Shown in pieces: positions 9,701 through 16,933 of a DNA stretch of 64,000 nt. The notes beneath the pieces are model-generated. The model was not told where the DNA came from and ran no database searches. It saw only the letters and a program-made list of their open reading frames with translations. The DNA is from G963668605 sp963668605 (lineage in GTDB: Bacteria > Acidobacteriota > Terriglobia > Bryobacterales > Bryobacteraceae): contig OY764903.1 in NCBI GenBank assembly GCA_963668605.1, positions 1,984,001 through 2,048,000 on the forward strand, written 5' to 3'. Every line of letters begins with the position of its first letter. The stretch's first letter is position 1. Both the position numbers and the translations under genes were made by a program.

Positions 9701-10156
9701 CGCCATCACCTCGTTGTCGTCGTTGATGTTGACGCGCAATGTGACCAGTGCGCCGGCGCCACCGGATGTGGCCGAGGCCGGGTCCAGAGCTATGGGAATG
9801 TCAGTCAGTGTGATCGAGACATTGGCTACCGAACCCGACGCAACAATTACGCCCGTGGATTTTCCGCTGCGCAGAATGGCCGGGAACGTCTCGCCGCTGA
9901 CACTGCGAAAGACGATCGCGCGAATGCGGTAGGGACCGCCCGCCGGGACGCTCGTGTTGAAGCTGAACGTACCGGTTCCGGCGGCAAAGGGTTGGCAGGT
10001 CCAGACTTTGCCGGCAATACCGGGTCCGTCCACCACCATCGTCACCTTATTGGCCGCGGCGGGAATATTGCGCACGGTCAATGCGATGCTCTGGGCATAG
10101 ATACAGCCGCATAAGGCCGTAAGCAGCAGGAGCCGCACGAAGATAGACAGACGCAT
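3743..10156 (-). CDS. Giant exported repeat protein with Solibacter-type C-terminus
   Basis: A 2137-residue protein with a signal peptide (MRLSIFVRLLLLTALCGCIYAQ; cleavage expected near residue 22, a Cys before it makes a lipoprotein conceivable). Residues about 24-680 are three tandem ~215-residue modules, each with VVDG...GGPYRIRA...PAILRSGK and a VWP/IWP end motif. Residues about 680-1615 are six tandem ~155-residue units, each combining a TSPPGLSI-VD-x-YxxPQTF module with WSDGG and a PxxGGTL-DGYY-FSGD-PRxVTANF module that resembles divergent InlB B-repeats. Then come a unique segment with a cysteine-containing region, a YRLYNPVNFAHFFTAS domain resembling DUF5648 (about 1790-1930), an IPT-like strand region, and a C-terminal module seen in Solibacter proteins (TIGR03437-like). 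Probably a surface-exposed or secreted adhesin; the function is not known. Confidence 0.85.
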   Translation of the reverse strand: MRLSIFVRLLLLTALCGCIYAQSIALTVRNIPAAANKVTMVVDGPGIAGKVWTCQPFAAGTGTFSFNTSVPAGGPYRIRAIVFRSVSGETFPAILRSGKSTGVIVASGSVANVSITLTDIPIALDPASATSGGAGALVTLRVNINDDNEVMAGRTTGRIWYSSTPFSLNMYAAQTFGPMSQPVSGARQAVVDLRLPATAGTLYHQFGESAPDFRNPNNQESPFVVWPDIQQGAPLLQLAVTSQTSVSLTVNQIPAGANKVTAVVDGIGLTGRIVSSQSFSAGTASTTLSLGVPAGGPYRIRALAFNSNPGSTSRPAILRSGQVNGVIAGAGVASASIALGDISMLLDGSTPSSGTTGSAVTIAVNVLDSGAVLESATSARVWTGQTAFAQNFGGTAVTGTWASAGAGQWRASVPVTLPGTAGTLYYQLGEAAQDFASTDAQETPYLIWPNVSAGAALQQINVTLNRYLAVAISNIPAAATRVAVVVDGGGISPRLLATQVIAPGAGSVVLNIGAPQGGPYRARAIAWTSTGATNPAILRTGKALGIQLSGASAAVSISLADVAFSVDSATPATVTPGAAFSVVLNYSDSGDVLEGAPGARIWYASSPLSGNVTGTQASGYLTTAGNGNWQSATDMTAPVTASTLYYQFGESAPGFASGGETPMLIWPNLSTGGQPKQIAVLNGVLVTVSTIPAGLPVVVDGASYTTPQLFSWVQGSSHTLSAAAVQGSGATRNIYSSWSDGGGASHTIAAPGGNATYTATYQTQHLVSTAIVPQTGGGLTLNPASADGFYNMGAVVQVAASAANGFSFQSFSGDLTGSNSPTVLTVNGPRAVTANFTALTPMVVATSPPGLSIVVDSVTYSAPQTFAWTPGSSHSIAVASPQGAGGTRYRFSNWSDGGALSHALIAPASAATYTASFVTQHLLAISASPAAGGTLTAAPPSVEGYYDAGAAVQVSAAAAQGYYFAAFSGDASGASSPASVVMSAPRAVTANFGTPGSATITTSPPGLSIIVDGAAYLSPQTFTWTPGGSHSIGVTATQGTSGTRYQFSSWSDAGAATHTITAQSGGASYIATFAAEYLLTTTSTPGGGSLVFVPPSADGYYPSGTAVQVTAASANGFVFSSFQGDASGATNPAMLAMTAPRSLNAVFSATYAITIGTSPAGLAFSVDNATYNAAQTFQWLPGSSHTLAAAVRQGSGTTRHTLSNWSDAGASTHAIITPASNTTYTASYTPQYLLSLSAVPSAGGTLAASPASTDGYYDSGTVVQVSASPAAGYNFSSFGGDLAGSGNPASLSMSAPRSVSVAFQAVSQVTIATSPPGMTVNVDSTDYTAPRTFNWVAGATHSVAVAARQGGGGTRYVFTTWSDGGAAAHNISAAAGSATFTASFDTQYLLNLTANPASGGTLTALPVSSDSYYSSGTSVQISAGVNSGYVFAGFAGDATGVVTPASVVMNGPRSVTANFSATAGVTVTTSPPGLAITVDSVTYSAPRTFTWTAGTTHSISTNAQQSSGATRHVFASWSDNGALAHTITTPATAATFTASFMVQHLLSLAGNPASSGSLSASPSSADGFYNAGTTVQLSAAPAAKYTFQFYSGDLGGAANPQSIVMNAPRGVTANFAAAGGGGVTNAPPYALELTPFEGAGASQVFVLTFNDNNGWTDVTRAYIRMHESYAGAAGGCVAEFRPATSQLFLLDDAGANWLGPVTLGSANGLANAACSLDAAATSFSGTGNTLTVNLAVAFKPGFGSGGGREPRKAVCTWAKDAAGAGEDQSCLGLWIPEAPSPVRIARYRLYNPVNFAHFFTASQNERDVLVSRGFQPEDPPPGMAYNQPNTLAGIPTRPYYRLLFFPQNGAPIFHFWTRDREEYKAAVRQHNLYVGEGIDSFLLSAQTPGTLATYRLRFLPPAPYPIYHYALQQEHDILAAGGGWGSLGADGYLQPMPAASAAAGALAQADRSGPAIGSVLNAASYNPGPVAAGQLIHIYGHGFTASTEVLIDGFVTPALVRTERCIELVAPESLAGKQRFSLSLDDSGRSSETVSLEIARANPAIFTGDFLGRGAALQLPSEPGTVTVQVTGIGDLPLSASVGGYPAEVLSIANIDGQPGRAALKLRLPTGLDAGQATLLLEAGGAISQPGVLIRVP

Positions 10157-10175
10157 TACTGAAAGTAGTGCGTCT
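10149..10175 (-). promoter_or_regulatory. Hairpin enclosing the start codon of the giant gene
   Basis: Two 12-nt arms (10149-10160 and 10164-10175) match at 11 of 12 positions around a 3-nt loop. In the minus-strand mRNA the ATG (10156-10154) lies inside the 3' arm. The only good SD, GGAGGT (10183-10178), sits just outside the 5' base of the stem and 21 nt before the ATG in linear distance. The structure could hide the start codon or, as DNA, act as an operator. Confidence 0.45.
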
Positions 10176-10193
10176 ATACCTCCATCTCTCTCA

Positions 10194-10207
10194 CGGGAAT
10201 ATTCCCG
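10194..10207. promoter_or_regulatory. 14-bp perfect palindrome in divergent promoter region
   Basis: CGGGAATATTCCCG lies between the divergent giant repeat-protein gene and the M23 peptidase gene, 33 bp before the latter. A perfect 14-mer palindrome in an 84-bp divergent spacer is a candidate operator; no regulator can be assigned. Confidence 0.35.
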
Positions 10208-10240
10208 CTGTGCCGGCCGATCTTCGTAAACTAGAGGTGG

Positions 10241-11569
10241 ATGAACAAACTCCTGCTATTTCTCGTTGGCCTGATGGTGGTGGCCGTATCGGCGCTTTTC
10301 TTCCTTTCGAGCAGAACGGATCTTAAACTGGAACCCGCCCTGCTCGGCATCGGCGCGGAGACGCCAGTGCAGTTACAGGTCTCGAATCCGCACGGCGTGC
10401 GGCGGATCGAGGCTTTCCTTGAACAGGACGGCAAACGCTACCCGGTTTTTGAGCAGTCGCATCCGGCCACGCGTCTGGGCTTTTTCCGAAAGCAGATGCC
10501 CGCCAGCTCGATCCGTTTCAGCGCGGGGAAGAAGACTGCGCCCGAGCTGCATACGGGCAAGGCAAGACTGGTGGTCACAGCGCAGTCCAACGATTTTCGC
10601 GGCGCGCACGATTCGCTGGCGGTTGATGTTGACGTGAATCTGGAACCGCCCGCCGTGACGGCCGACGAAGTGCAACATTACATCAACCAGGGCGGTGCGG
10701 AGCTGGTCGGCTTCCAGGCATCAGGCTATTGGACGGAGGCGGGTGTGCGCTGCGGCCAGTACACGTTTCGCAGCTTTCCGGTGCCGGGCAACCCGGGTAA
10801 CCAGGGTGCCGCCGGGCAACGCTTTTCGCTCTTCGCCTATCCGTGGGACCTACCCGCCGGCACGGAGTGCGTCGTCTATGCGCGTAATCCAGCCGGCGCG
10901 GAGGCGACTGCCCGCTTTCACCAGAAGATCTTCCCGAAGAAGTTCCGCGTGCGCGATCTCGAGTTGAAAGATGCGTTTCTCGAGAAAGTGGTCTCCGACA
11001 TCGACCCGGGCGGAAGCGGCGATCTGGCCGGCCGGTTCCTCAAGATCAACAGTGACTTGCGCCGCAAGAACAATCAGACGCTCGCCGACCTGAGACTGAA
11101 GAGCGAGCCGAAACTGCTCTGGTCTGGTCCATTCCTGCAACTGGGCAATTCGAAAGTAGAGTCGTTCTTCGCGGATACTCGCAATTATGTGTATCAGGGC
11201 AAGAAGATCGACCGGCAGACGCACCTTGGGTTCGATTTGTCGGTGACGAAGAACGTGCCCGTGGCCGCGGGCAACAGCGGCAAAGTGCTACTCGCCGAAC
11301 GCCTCGGCATCTACGGAAACTGCGTCGTTATCGACCACGGTTACGGGCTGCAATCGATCTATGGGCACTTGAGTGAGATCTCGGTGAAACCGGGAGAGAG
11401 CGTCAGTAAGGGTCACATTGTCGGCAAGAGCGGCGCAACCGGATTGGCGGGCGGAGACCACCTGCATTTCAGCATGCAAGTGGACGGCGTGCAAGTGAAT
11501 CCAGTGGAGTGGTGGGATGACCACTGGATTCAGGATCGCATTCTGAGCAAGTTGGCCGCGGCCCAGTAA
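10241..11569 (+). CDS. Membrane-anchored M23-family metallopeptidase
   Basis: A 442-residue protein with one N-terminal membrane segment (about residues 3-24) and a large extracytoplasmic part. The C-terminal third is a LytM/M23 zinc endopeptidase domain: H and D in THLGFDLSV, and the HxH pair in GGDHLHFSM, with GIYGNCVVIDHGYGLQSIYGHLS between them. All four residues expected for metal binding and catalysis are visible, so the enzyme is probably active on peptidoglycan cross-links rather than a degenerate activator such as EnvC. The middle region (about 30-280) has no recognised domain; part of it looks like Ig-like strands. GAGGTGG lies directly before the ATG. The gene diverges from the giant repeat protein, with an 84-bp shared spacer. 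Confidence 0.85.
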   Translation: MNKLLLFLVGLMVVAVSALFFLSSRTDLKLEPALLGIGAETPVQLQVSNPHGVRRIEAFLEQDGKRYPVFEQSHPATRLGFFRKQMPASSIRFSAGKKTAPELHTGKARLVVTAQSNDFRGAHDSLAVDVDVNLEPPAVTADEVQHYINQGGAELVGFQASGYWTEAGVRCGQYTFRSFPVPGNPGNQGAAGQRFSLFAYPWDLPAGTECVVYARNPAGAEATARFHQKIFPKKFRVRDLELKDAFLEKVVSDIDPGGSGDLAGRFLKINSDLRRKNNQTLADLRLKSEPKLLWSGPFLQLGNSKVESFFADTRNYVYQGKKIDRQTHLGFDLSVTKNVPVAAGNSGKVLLAERLGIYGNCVVIDHGYGLQSIYGHLSEISVKPGESVSKGHIVGKSGATGLAGGDHLHFSMQVDGVQVNPVEWWDDHWIQDRILSKLAAAQ

Positions 11570-11582
11570 AACACTGGCAGCC

Positions 11583-12278
<696 letters not shown>

Positions 12279-12329
12279 CGTAATTGTTCTCCTTCGAAAA
12301 TCTCAACAGTCCTACGGCTGGTTAGATGC

Positions 12330-13199
12330 TCAACCGCACACGGAGGCTGCGGGTATCTTTCGAGCGAGATCTTCGAACTCTTCGCGGCTCTCGCTCCCGA
12401 TCGTGAAGCAGTCGACAAACGATTGCGCGAGAGCGAATTGCAGGCACTCGTCGGCACGATTGCGCAGGCGTCCGGCGCCCAGAATCTTCATACCGATGAT
12501 GCCCTTGCCGGCCGCCTTCATCTCTTTGAGCGTGGCGACGACGGTCTCGACATCGGAGTCCATGGCGACCTTGGCCGGATTGATGCGCGCCAGATCGACC
12601 TGCACCCAAGGCTCTTTTACCGCGGTCTTGAGCGCGTCGAGCGTGTGGCAGGAGACGCCGTGCGTGCGGATGATCTTCTTCTCGCGCGCCTCGGCCAGCA
12701 CATCCATCGCGCCGCGCTTCGTCTCGTTCCACTTCCCATCCATCATGCAGTGCAGCAATACGATGTCGAGATAGTCGGTTCCGAGTTCGCTGCGGAAACG
12801 GTCGAGATCGGCGCGCATCTCCTTCCCGGTCGAGGCGTGGGTCTTGGTAAGCAGCGTAACCTTCTCACGCTTCACACCCTTCAGCCCCTCCTTGACGTGG
12901 GCATGCGTGCCGTATTGATCGGCGGAATCCCAGAACGTGATGCCCTGGTCATAAGCGGCCCGGAGCATTTCCGAGAGACCCTTCATGCCGAGCTTGCGCG
13001 TCTGGTTCGAGCTTCCGCCCGCGCCGTTCGTGCCGGTACCCATCGCGAGGCGCGAGACTTCCACCTGCATGGGGCCCAGCTTGATCCTGTCGGTCGCGAA
13101 CTTCTTGACGTTGTCCGCGAATAGATGGTGAGGAAATGCATTCAGCGCCACGGTCCCAGCCGCTGCCGCTGTGGAATATAGGAATCTTCGCCTGTTCAT
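12330..13199 (-). CDS. Tat-exported aldo/keto reductase
   Basis: A 289-residue NAD(P)H-dependent oxidoreductase with a TIM barrel. The catalytic tetrad is present: D in FWDSADQYG, Y in the same motif, K in VTLLTKTHA, H in IVLLHCMMD. GIIGMKILGAG lies in the later part of the barrel. The ATG at 13199 with GGAGG just before it gives a twin-arginine leader MNRRRFLYSTAAAAGTVAL; the frame extends to a TTG at 13220 but that has no leader sense. The substrate is unknown; such exported members are common in Acidobacteriota. The start is 113 bp from the divergent sulfatase gene, and the superoxide dismutase gene follows on the same strand. Confidence 0.85.
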   Translation of the reverse strand: MNRRRFLYSTAAAAGTVALNAFPHHLFADNVKKFATDRIKLGPMQVEVSRLAMGTGTNGAGGSSNQTRKLGMKGLSEMLRAAYDQGITFWDSADQYGTHAHVKEGLKGVKREKVTLLTKTHASTGKEMRADLDRFRSELGTDYLDIVLLHCMMDGKWNETKRGAMDVLAEAREKKIIRTHGVSCHTLDALKTAVKEPWVQVDLARINPAKVAMDSDVETVVATLKEMKAAGKGIIGMKILGAGRLRNRADECLQFALAQSFVDCFTIGSESREEFEDLARKIPAASVCG

Positions 13200-13312
13200 A
13201 GGCCTCCAGTTAACTGCCAAGATAGCATAGCTTTCGCTCCCGCCACCGCCTGGAGAATCGTGTATACGCCGGTTAACCCGGTCCCTGGTGAGGGCAGGAT
13301 GGAGGAACTCGA

Positions 13313-14938
13313 ATGAAACCCGGTAAACTGAGATCTGCCATGGACCGACGAAGATTTCTCCAATTGGGGCTTGTAGCCGGAAGCGCGCCGTCCGCTGCGC
13401 CAGCCGCTGCTGCAGCCCGTCCGAACATCATCCTGTTTTATGCCGACGACCTCGATGCCGACGAAATCGGTTGCACCGCGAACTCGTCCAACTACTCGCA
13501 TCACACGGGAGCCGCCAAGCGAGGATTCGCCGGGGCGCGCGGGTACGCCGATCCGCGAATGTTGACGCCGCACATCGACGGACTGAAGCGCGACGGGGTG
13601 GAACTCACACGGTTCTATATCACCTCTCCCGTTTGCACGCCTGCCCGCTGTTCCATCCTCACAGGGCGATACGCAAGCCGTGCACCTGGCTTCCTGAAAA
13701 GCTTCCCAGCCGGAGGCCCCGGCACCATTACCTGGAACACACCGATTGTTCCGGACGAGAGCAACATCGCCAAGGAATTGCAGAAGCTCGGCTACGCCAC
13801 TGGCGTGGTTGGAAAGTGGCACAACTTCCCGGGTCCGGAGAAGCTGTCGGAAATCGACAAGTCATTTAATGAAAACGACGACCCTCGCGATCCCAAAATC
13901 GCGAAGCGGCTCGCCGAAAAACAAGGGCGCGCCCGCAAAGCGCTGATGGAACGATACGGATGGACCTTCGCCGACCGCATCAATTGCGGCAATACCGAAC
14001 AATCGCTGCCGGCTGCCATCCGTGGACAGAACCTGGAGTGGCACACTGAAGGCGCTCTTGAGTTTCTGAAGCAGCACCACAACGAACCGTTCTTTCTCTA
14101 CTATGCCCTGCCCGTTCCGCACGGGCAGTATTCGCCCTTGAGGCGGCTGAACCCGCTTGCGACCTCGGCCGGATTCCTGGACAAGCCTGCGGGTGGGCAA
14201 CCGTCGCGTGAAAGCGTCTATTCGCGATTGAAAGCGGCGGGAATCGACGAGCGCAACGCGATGGCGACATGGATGGACGACGCCGTCGGCGCGGTGCTGA
14301 ATTCGTTGAAGCAGTATGGCGCCGAGCGAAACACGATCGTCCTGTTCCTTAGCGATAACCCCAGCCGCGGCAAGTACACCTGCTATGAGGGCGCCCGCGT
14401 GCCGGCGTTGATCCGCTGGCCGGAACGCGCTAAGGCCGGAGCCCGCGTAGATTCGATCTGCGCCAACATCGACATCGCAGCCACGCTGATCGAGGCGGCA
14501 AGCGGCAAACCGCCAGCAAATATGACTCTCGATGGGCGGAGTTTTCTCGGACAGTTGAGCGGCCGGCCGGAACCGGCGGACTGGCGTCAGCACCTGTTGC
14601 TGGAGGTTCACAATAGTCGCGCGGCCGTCACGCGGCGCTGGAAGTACATTGCCAACCGCGTTTCTCCGGAACTCACCGCAAAGATGAAAGCGGAAGCCGA
14701 CAAAGGCGAGCGCAGCACGTTCTGGCAAGGCGTGAACCATCATAGCTATAACGCAGAAGTGGATTTCCCGGCTTACTTCGACGCCGACCAGCTTTACGAT
14801 CTGGAGAACGATCTTTACGAGCGCTCGAATCTTGCCGCCGACCCGAAGCGGTCCGCGGAACTGGCAGACATGAAGAAGCGGCTGGCCGCATTGCTCGCGC
14901 CCCTGCCTCACACGTTTGGCGAATTCAAGAAGAGCTGA
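13313..14938 (+). CDS. Exported S1-family sulfatase
   Basis: A 541-residue sulfatase that would hydrolyse sulfate esters on carbohydrates or other organics. The N-terminus has a Tat-like motif (DRRRFLQLGLVAG). The metal-binding aspartates are in NIILFYADDLDAD (about residues 39-50). The formylglycine motif is SPVCTPARCSILTGR, with C108 as the residue to be oxidised, so it is a Cys-type S1 enzyme needing FGE or an anaerobic maturase. GVVGKWHN and a C-terminal YDLENDLYERSNLA region fit the family. GGAGGAA eight bases before the ATG at 13313 supports that start; the internal ATG at 13340 would also keep the Tat motif. No maturase is seen in the window. Substrate not assignable. Confidence 0.9.
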   Translation: MKPGKLRSAMDRRRFLQLGLVAGSAPSAAPAAAAARPNIILFYADDLDADEIGCTANSSNYSHHTGAAKRGFAGARGYADPRMLTPHIDGLKRDGVELTRFYITSPVCTPARCSILTGRYASRAPGFLKSFPAGGPGTITWNTPIVPDESNIAKELQKLGYATGVVGKWHNFPGPEKLSEIDKSFNENDDPRDPKIAKRLAEKQGRARKALMERYGWTFADRINCGNTEQSLPAAIRGQNLEWHTEGALEFLKQHHNEPFFLYYALPVPHGQYSPLRRLNPLATSAGFLDKPAGGQPSRESVYSRLKAAGIDERNAMATWMDDAVGAVLNSLKQYGAERNTIVLFLSDNPSRGKYTCYEGARVPALIRWPERAKAGARVDSICANIDIAATLIEAASGKPPANMTLDGRSFLGQLSGRPEPADWRQHLLLEVHNSRAAVTRRWKYIANRVSPELTAKMKAEADKGERSTFWQGVNHHSYNAEVDFPAYFDADQLYDLENDLYERSNLAADPKRSAELADMKKRLAALLAPLPHTFGEFKKS

Positions 14939-15160
14939 GAACGGTTCGGGATCGCCTGAAGCGATAAGGGCAAGCGCCGAGGCTGCGGGACGGTATCGAC
15001 CAGCACACGTGTGTCGCGCGAGCTACACTATCCCATCCGGTCGCTTAGCCGGTCCTGTTGTTCATCAGCCAGGGCGGCGCGGGTACGAAAAAACTCTTGC
15101 TCAGATTCGCAGAGAAATACTGCATCCGCAGGATGGTTCAGGCTGCCGCATGCGACCAAA
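14939..15160. other. Spacer between sulfatase and glycosyltransferase genes
   Basis: About 220 bp with no clear gene. The frame of the following gene stays open through it, but the translation is Ser/Arg/Cys-rich and lacks a membrane-protein character, so it is treated as noncoding. No strong promoter or terminator was recognised. Confidence 0.4.
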
Positions 15161-16912
15161 ATGGAATATGTGCGTGCATCTGCCCAAACGCCCGGCCGTT
15201 TAGAGATCGGTCTCGTCCTGGCGATACTCCTCGCTCTCTCGGCACTACTGGTCTATCAGGCGAAGCACGTGGGTGTGACCATCGACGAACCTGCGCACGT
15301 GTTGTCTTCCTATCTGTACTGGGGCGGCGCCGATCGATTGAGGCCGAGCGATATGCCGCCCTTGATCAAGATCGTGGGAGGCTGGGTTCCGCGACTGGAA
15401 GGACTGCCGGTTCCCGCCGATCTTGGCCGAAAAGGCGACAACAGGCATGAATGGCAGGCCTCGCTCTTGATGATGACCCAGATGAGCAGGCAGCAGATTC
15501 AGGACGTCTTCTTTCATTCCCGGTTGCCGCTGATCATCTTTCCGCTATTTACAGCGGTGCTTCTCTGGTGGTGGGGCAGGCTGTTGTTCGGACCGTTCAC
15601 CGCCGCCCTGTTGCTGCTTGCATTTGCGCTAGAACCAACGGCGCTCGCACACGGAGCGATTTTTAAGAACGACCTGGCTGCTACGTTCGCGTACTTGCTC
15701 TTGTGGTTCTGTGCCTGGCGGTTCTGGAATGACCCGCGGCCCTGGCGTGCGGCCTTGCTCGGTGCGGCGGCACTGCTTGCTGCACTCAGTAAACTGTCGA
15801 TGCTTGTGTTCCTTGGATTTGCACCGCTGCTCGTCGTTCTTGCCTATCGCCTGCGAGTACTCACAAACTATCGTCGAATGCTGGTCATCCTTCTGCTGGT
15901 TGTTGTCATTCCATACGTGGGGCTGTTGGCCGCCTACCAGTTTGATGCCTCGGTGGTGAAATCCCGAGAAATCGCAGCGCTCGAGCGTGACCCAAACTTT
16001 TCCCGGCTTCTGCTGACCGTTTGCCCGGTGTTTCAATTGCTTCCAGTGCCGGAAGGGCTGTGGCGCGGCGGTTTGGCGCTGACGAGTATCAGAGCCGCTG
16101 ACTCCCACGTCTACATGCTTGGCCACACGCACGCCGGGGGCACTCCGGAGTACTTCCCCTTCGCGCTTGCGATGAAGGTTCCGCTGCCCTTGCAGATACT
16201 TGTGATCGCCGGAGCCGTGCTGATCGCGATCAATTGCGCCCGCCGAAAGTTCAAGCTTGCGGATGTTTTCTGGCTGTTGCCCGGGTTTCTCTACATCGGC
16301 ATGGCATCGTTCTATCCATCCCAACTGGGCATCAGACTGATCCTGCCCGCACTGCCTTTTGGACTGCTCCTCGCCGGAATGGCGATCAGCAATCTCGAAT
16401 CTGGAAATCGAAAATTCGTTGCGGGATTCCTGCTCGCATGGCTGGCCTTTGTGTCGTTACGCGCTTACCCACATGGAATCGCATATTTCAACGCCTGGGC
16501 TGGCGCGCCCGAGAACCACTTTCGCTATCTAACTGACAGCAACTTGGATTGGGGGCAAGGTTTGCCCGAACTCAGTGCATACATCCGCGATTCCGAAATC
16601 AAGAAGATCAACGTCGCCTACTTCGGAACCAATCACATGTTCGCGTATGTTTCGGACAACACTGTGCAACCCATGATCACGCCATACTCGCCGGAATACA
16701 TCACGAGTAATCCGTTCAAGCCCGCCCCAGGCATGTACGCGATCAGCGCTTCGTATCTGACCGGCCACATGTTCGTCCCCAAGTTTCGGGATTATTTCAA
16801 GACTTTTAGGGAAATGAAACCGGAAGCGTGCATTGCTGATTCGATATTCGTCTTCAGAGTCGAACCAAATGCAGTTTCGCTGGCCGGGACAAAACAGCTC
16901 CAATCACGCTAG
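15161..16912 (+). CDS. GT39/ArnT-like membrane glycosyltransferase
   Basis: A 583-residue integral membrane protein with around ten hydrophobic segments. The first extracytoplasmic loop has the acidic motif VTIDEPAHVLSSY, and a second conserved acidic stretch is KNDLAATFAYLLL, both typical of GT-C enzymes that use polyprenyl-phosphate sugars (protein mannosyltransferase or ArnT type). The C-terminal soluble part has LTDSNLDWGQGLPEL, which I recognise from acidobacterial members of this group. It would transfer a sugar to protein, lipid or polysaccharide on the outer face of the inner membrane; donor and acceptor are unknown. The ATG at 15161 (MEYVRASAQTPGRLEIGLVL) gives a short cytoplasmic tail before the first membrane segment; earlier in-frame starts at 15011 seem less likely. 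No clear SD. Confidence 0.75.
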   Translation: MEYVRASAQTPGRLEIGLVLAILLALSALLVYQAKHVGVTIDEPAHVLSSYLYWGGADRLRPSDMPPLIKIVGGWVPRLEGLPVPADLGRKGDNRHEWQASLLMMTQMSRQQIQDVFFHSRLPLIIFPLFTAVLLWWWGRLLFGPFTAALLLLAFALEPTALAHGAIFKNDLAATFAYLLLWFCAWRFWNDPRPWRAALLGAAALLAALSKLSMLVFLGFAPLLVVLAYRLRVLTNYRRMLVILLLVVVIPYVGLLAAYQFDASVVKSREIAALERDPNFSRLLLTVCPVFQLLPVPEGLWRGGLALTSIRAADSHVYMLGHTHAGGTPEYFPFALAMKVPLPLQILVIAGAVLIAINCARRKFKLADVFWLLPGFLYIGMASFYPSQLGIRLILPALPFGLLLAGMAISNLESGNRKFVAGFLLAWLAFVSLRAYPHGIAYFNAWAGAPENHFRYLTDSNLDWGQGLPELSAYIRDSEIKKINVAYFGTNHMFAYVSDNTVQPMITPYSPEYITSNPFKPAPGMYAISASYLTGHMFVPKFRDYFKTFREMKPEACIADSIFVFRVEPNAVSLAGTKQLQSR

Positions 16913-16933
16913 AGTGGTTCTGAGGCGATCCAT

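Noticed and set aside
8660..10114. 484-codon frame antisense to the giant repeat protein
   Set aside because: Long only because the real gene lacks certain codons; Arg/His-rich translation repeats with the coding repeats.
12322..12732. Second frame in the aldo/keto reductase region suggesting a frameshift
   Set aside because: The aldo/keto reductase frame is intact and carries the full tetrad; the other frame is a shadow.
15011..15160. N-terminal extension of the glycosyltransferase to 15011
   Set aside because: The extra 50 residues are Ser/Arg/Cys-rich and do not look like part of a membrane protein; no SD at 15011.
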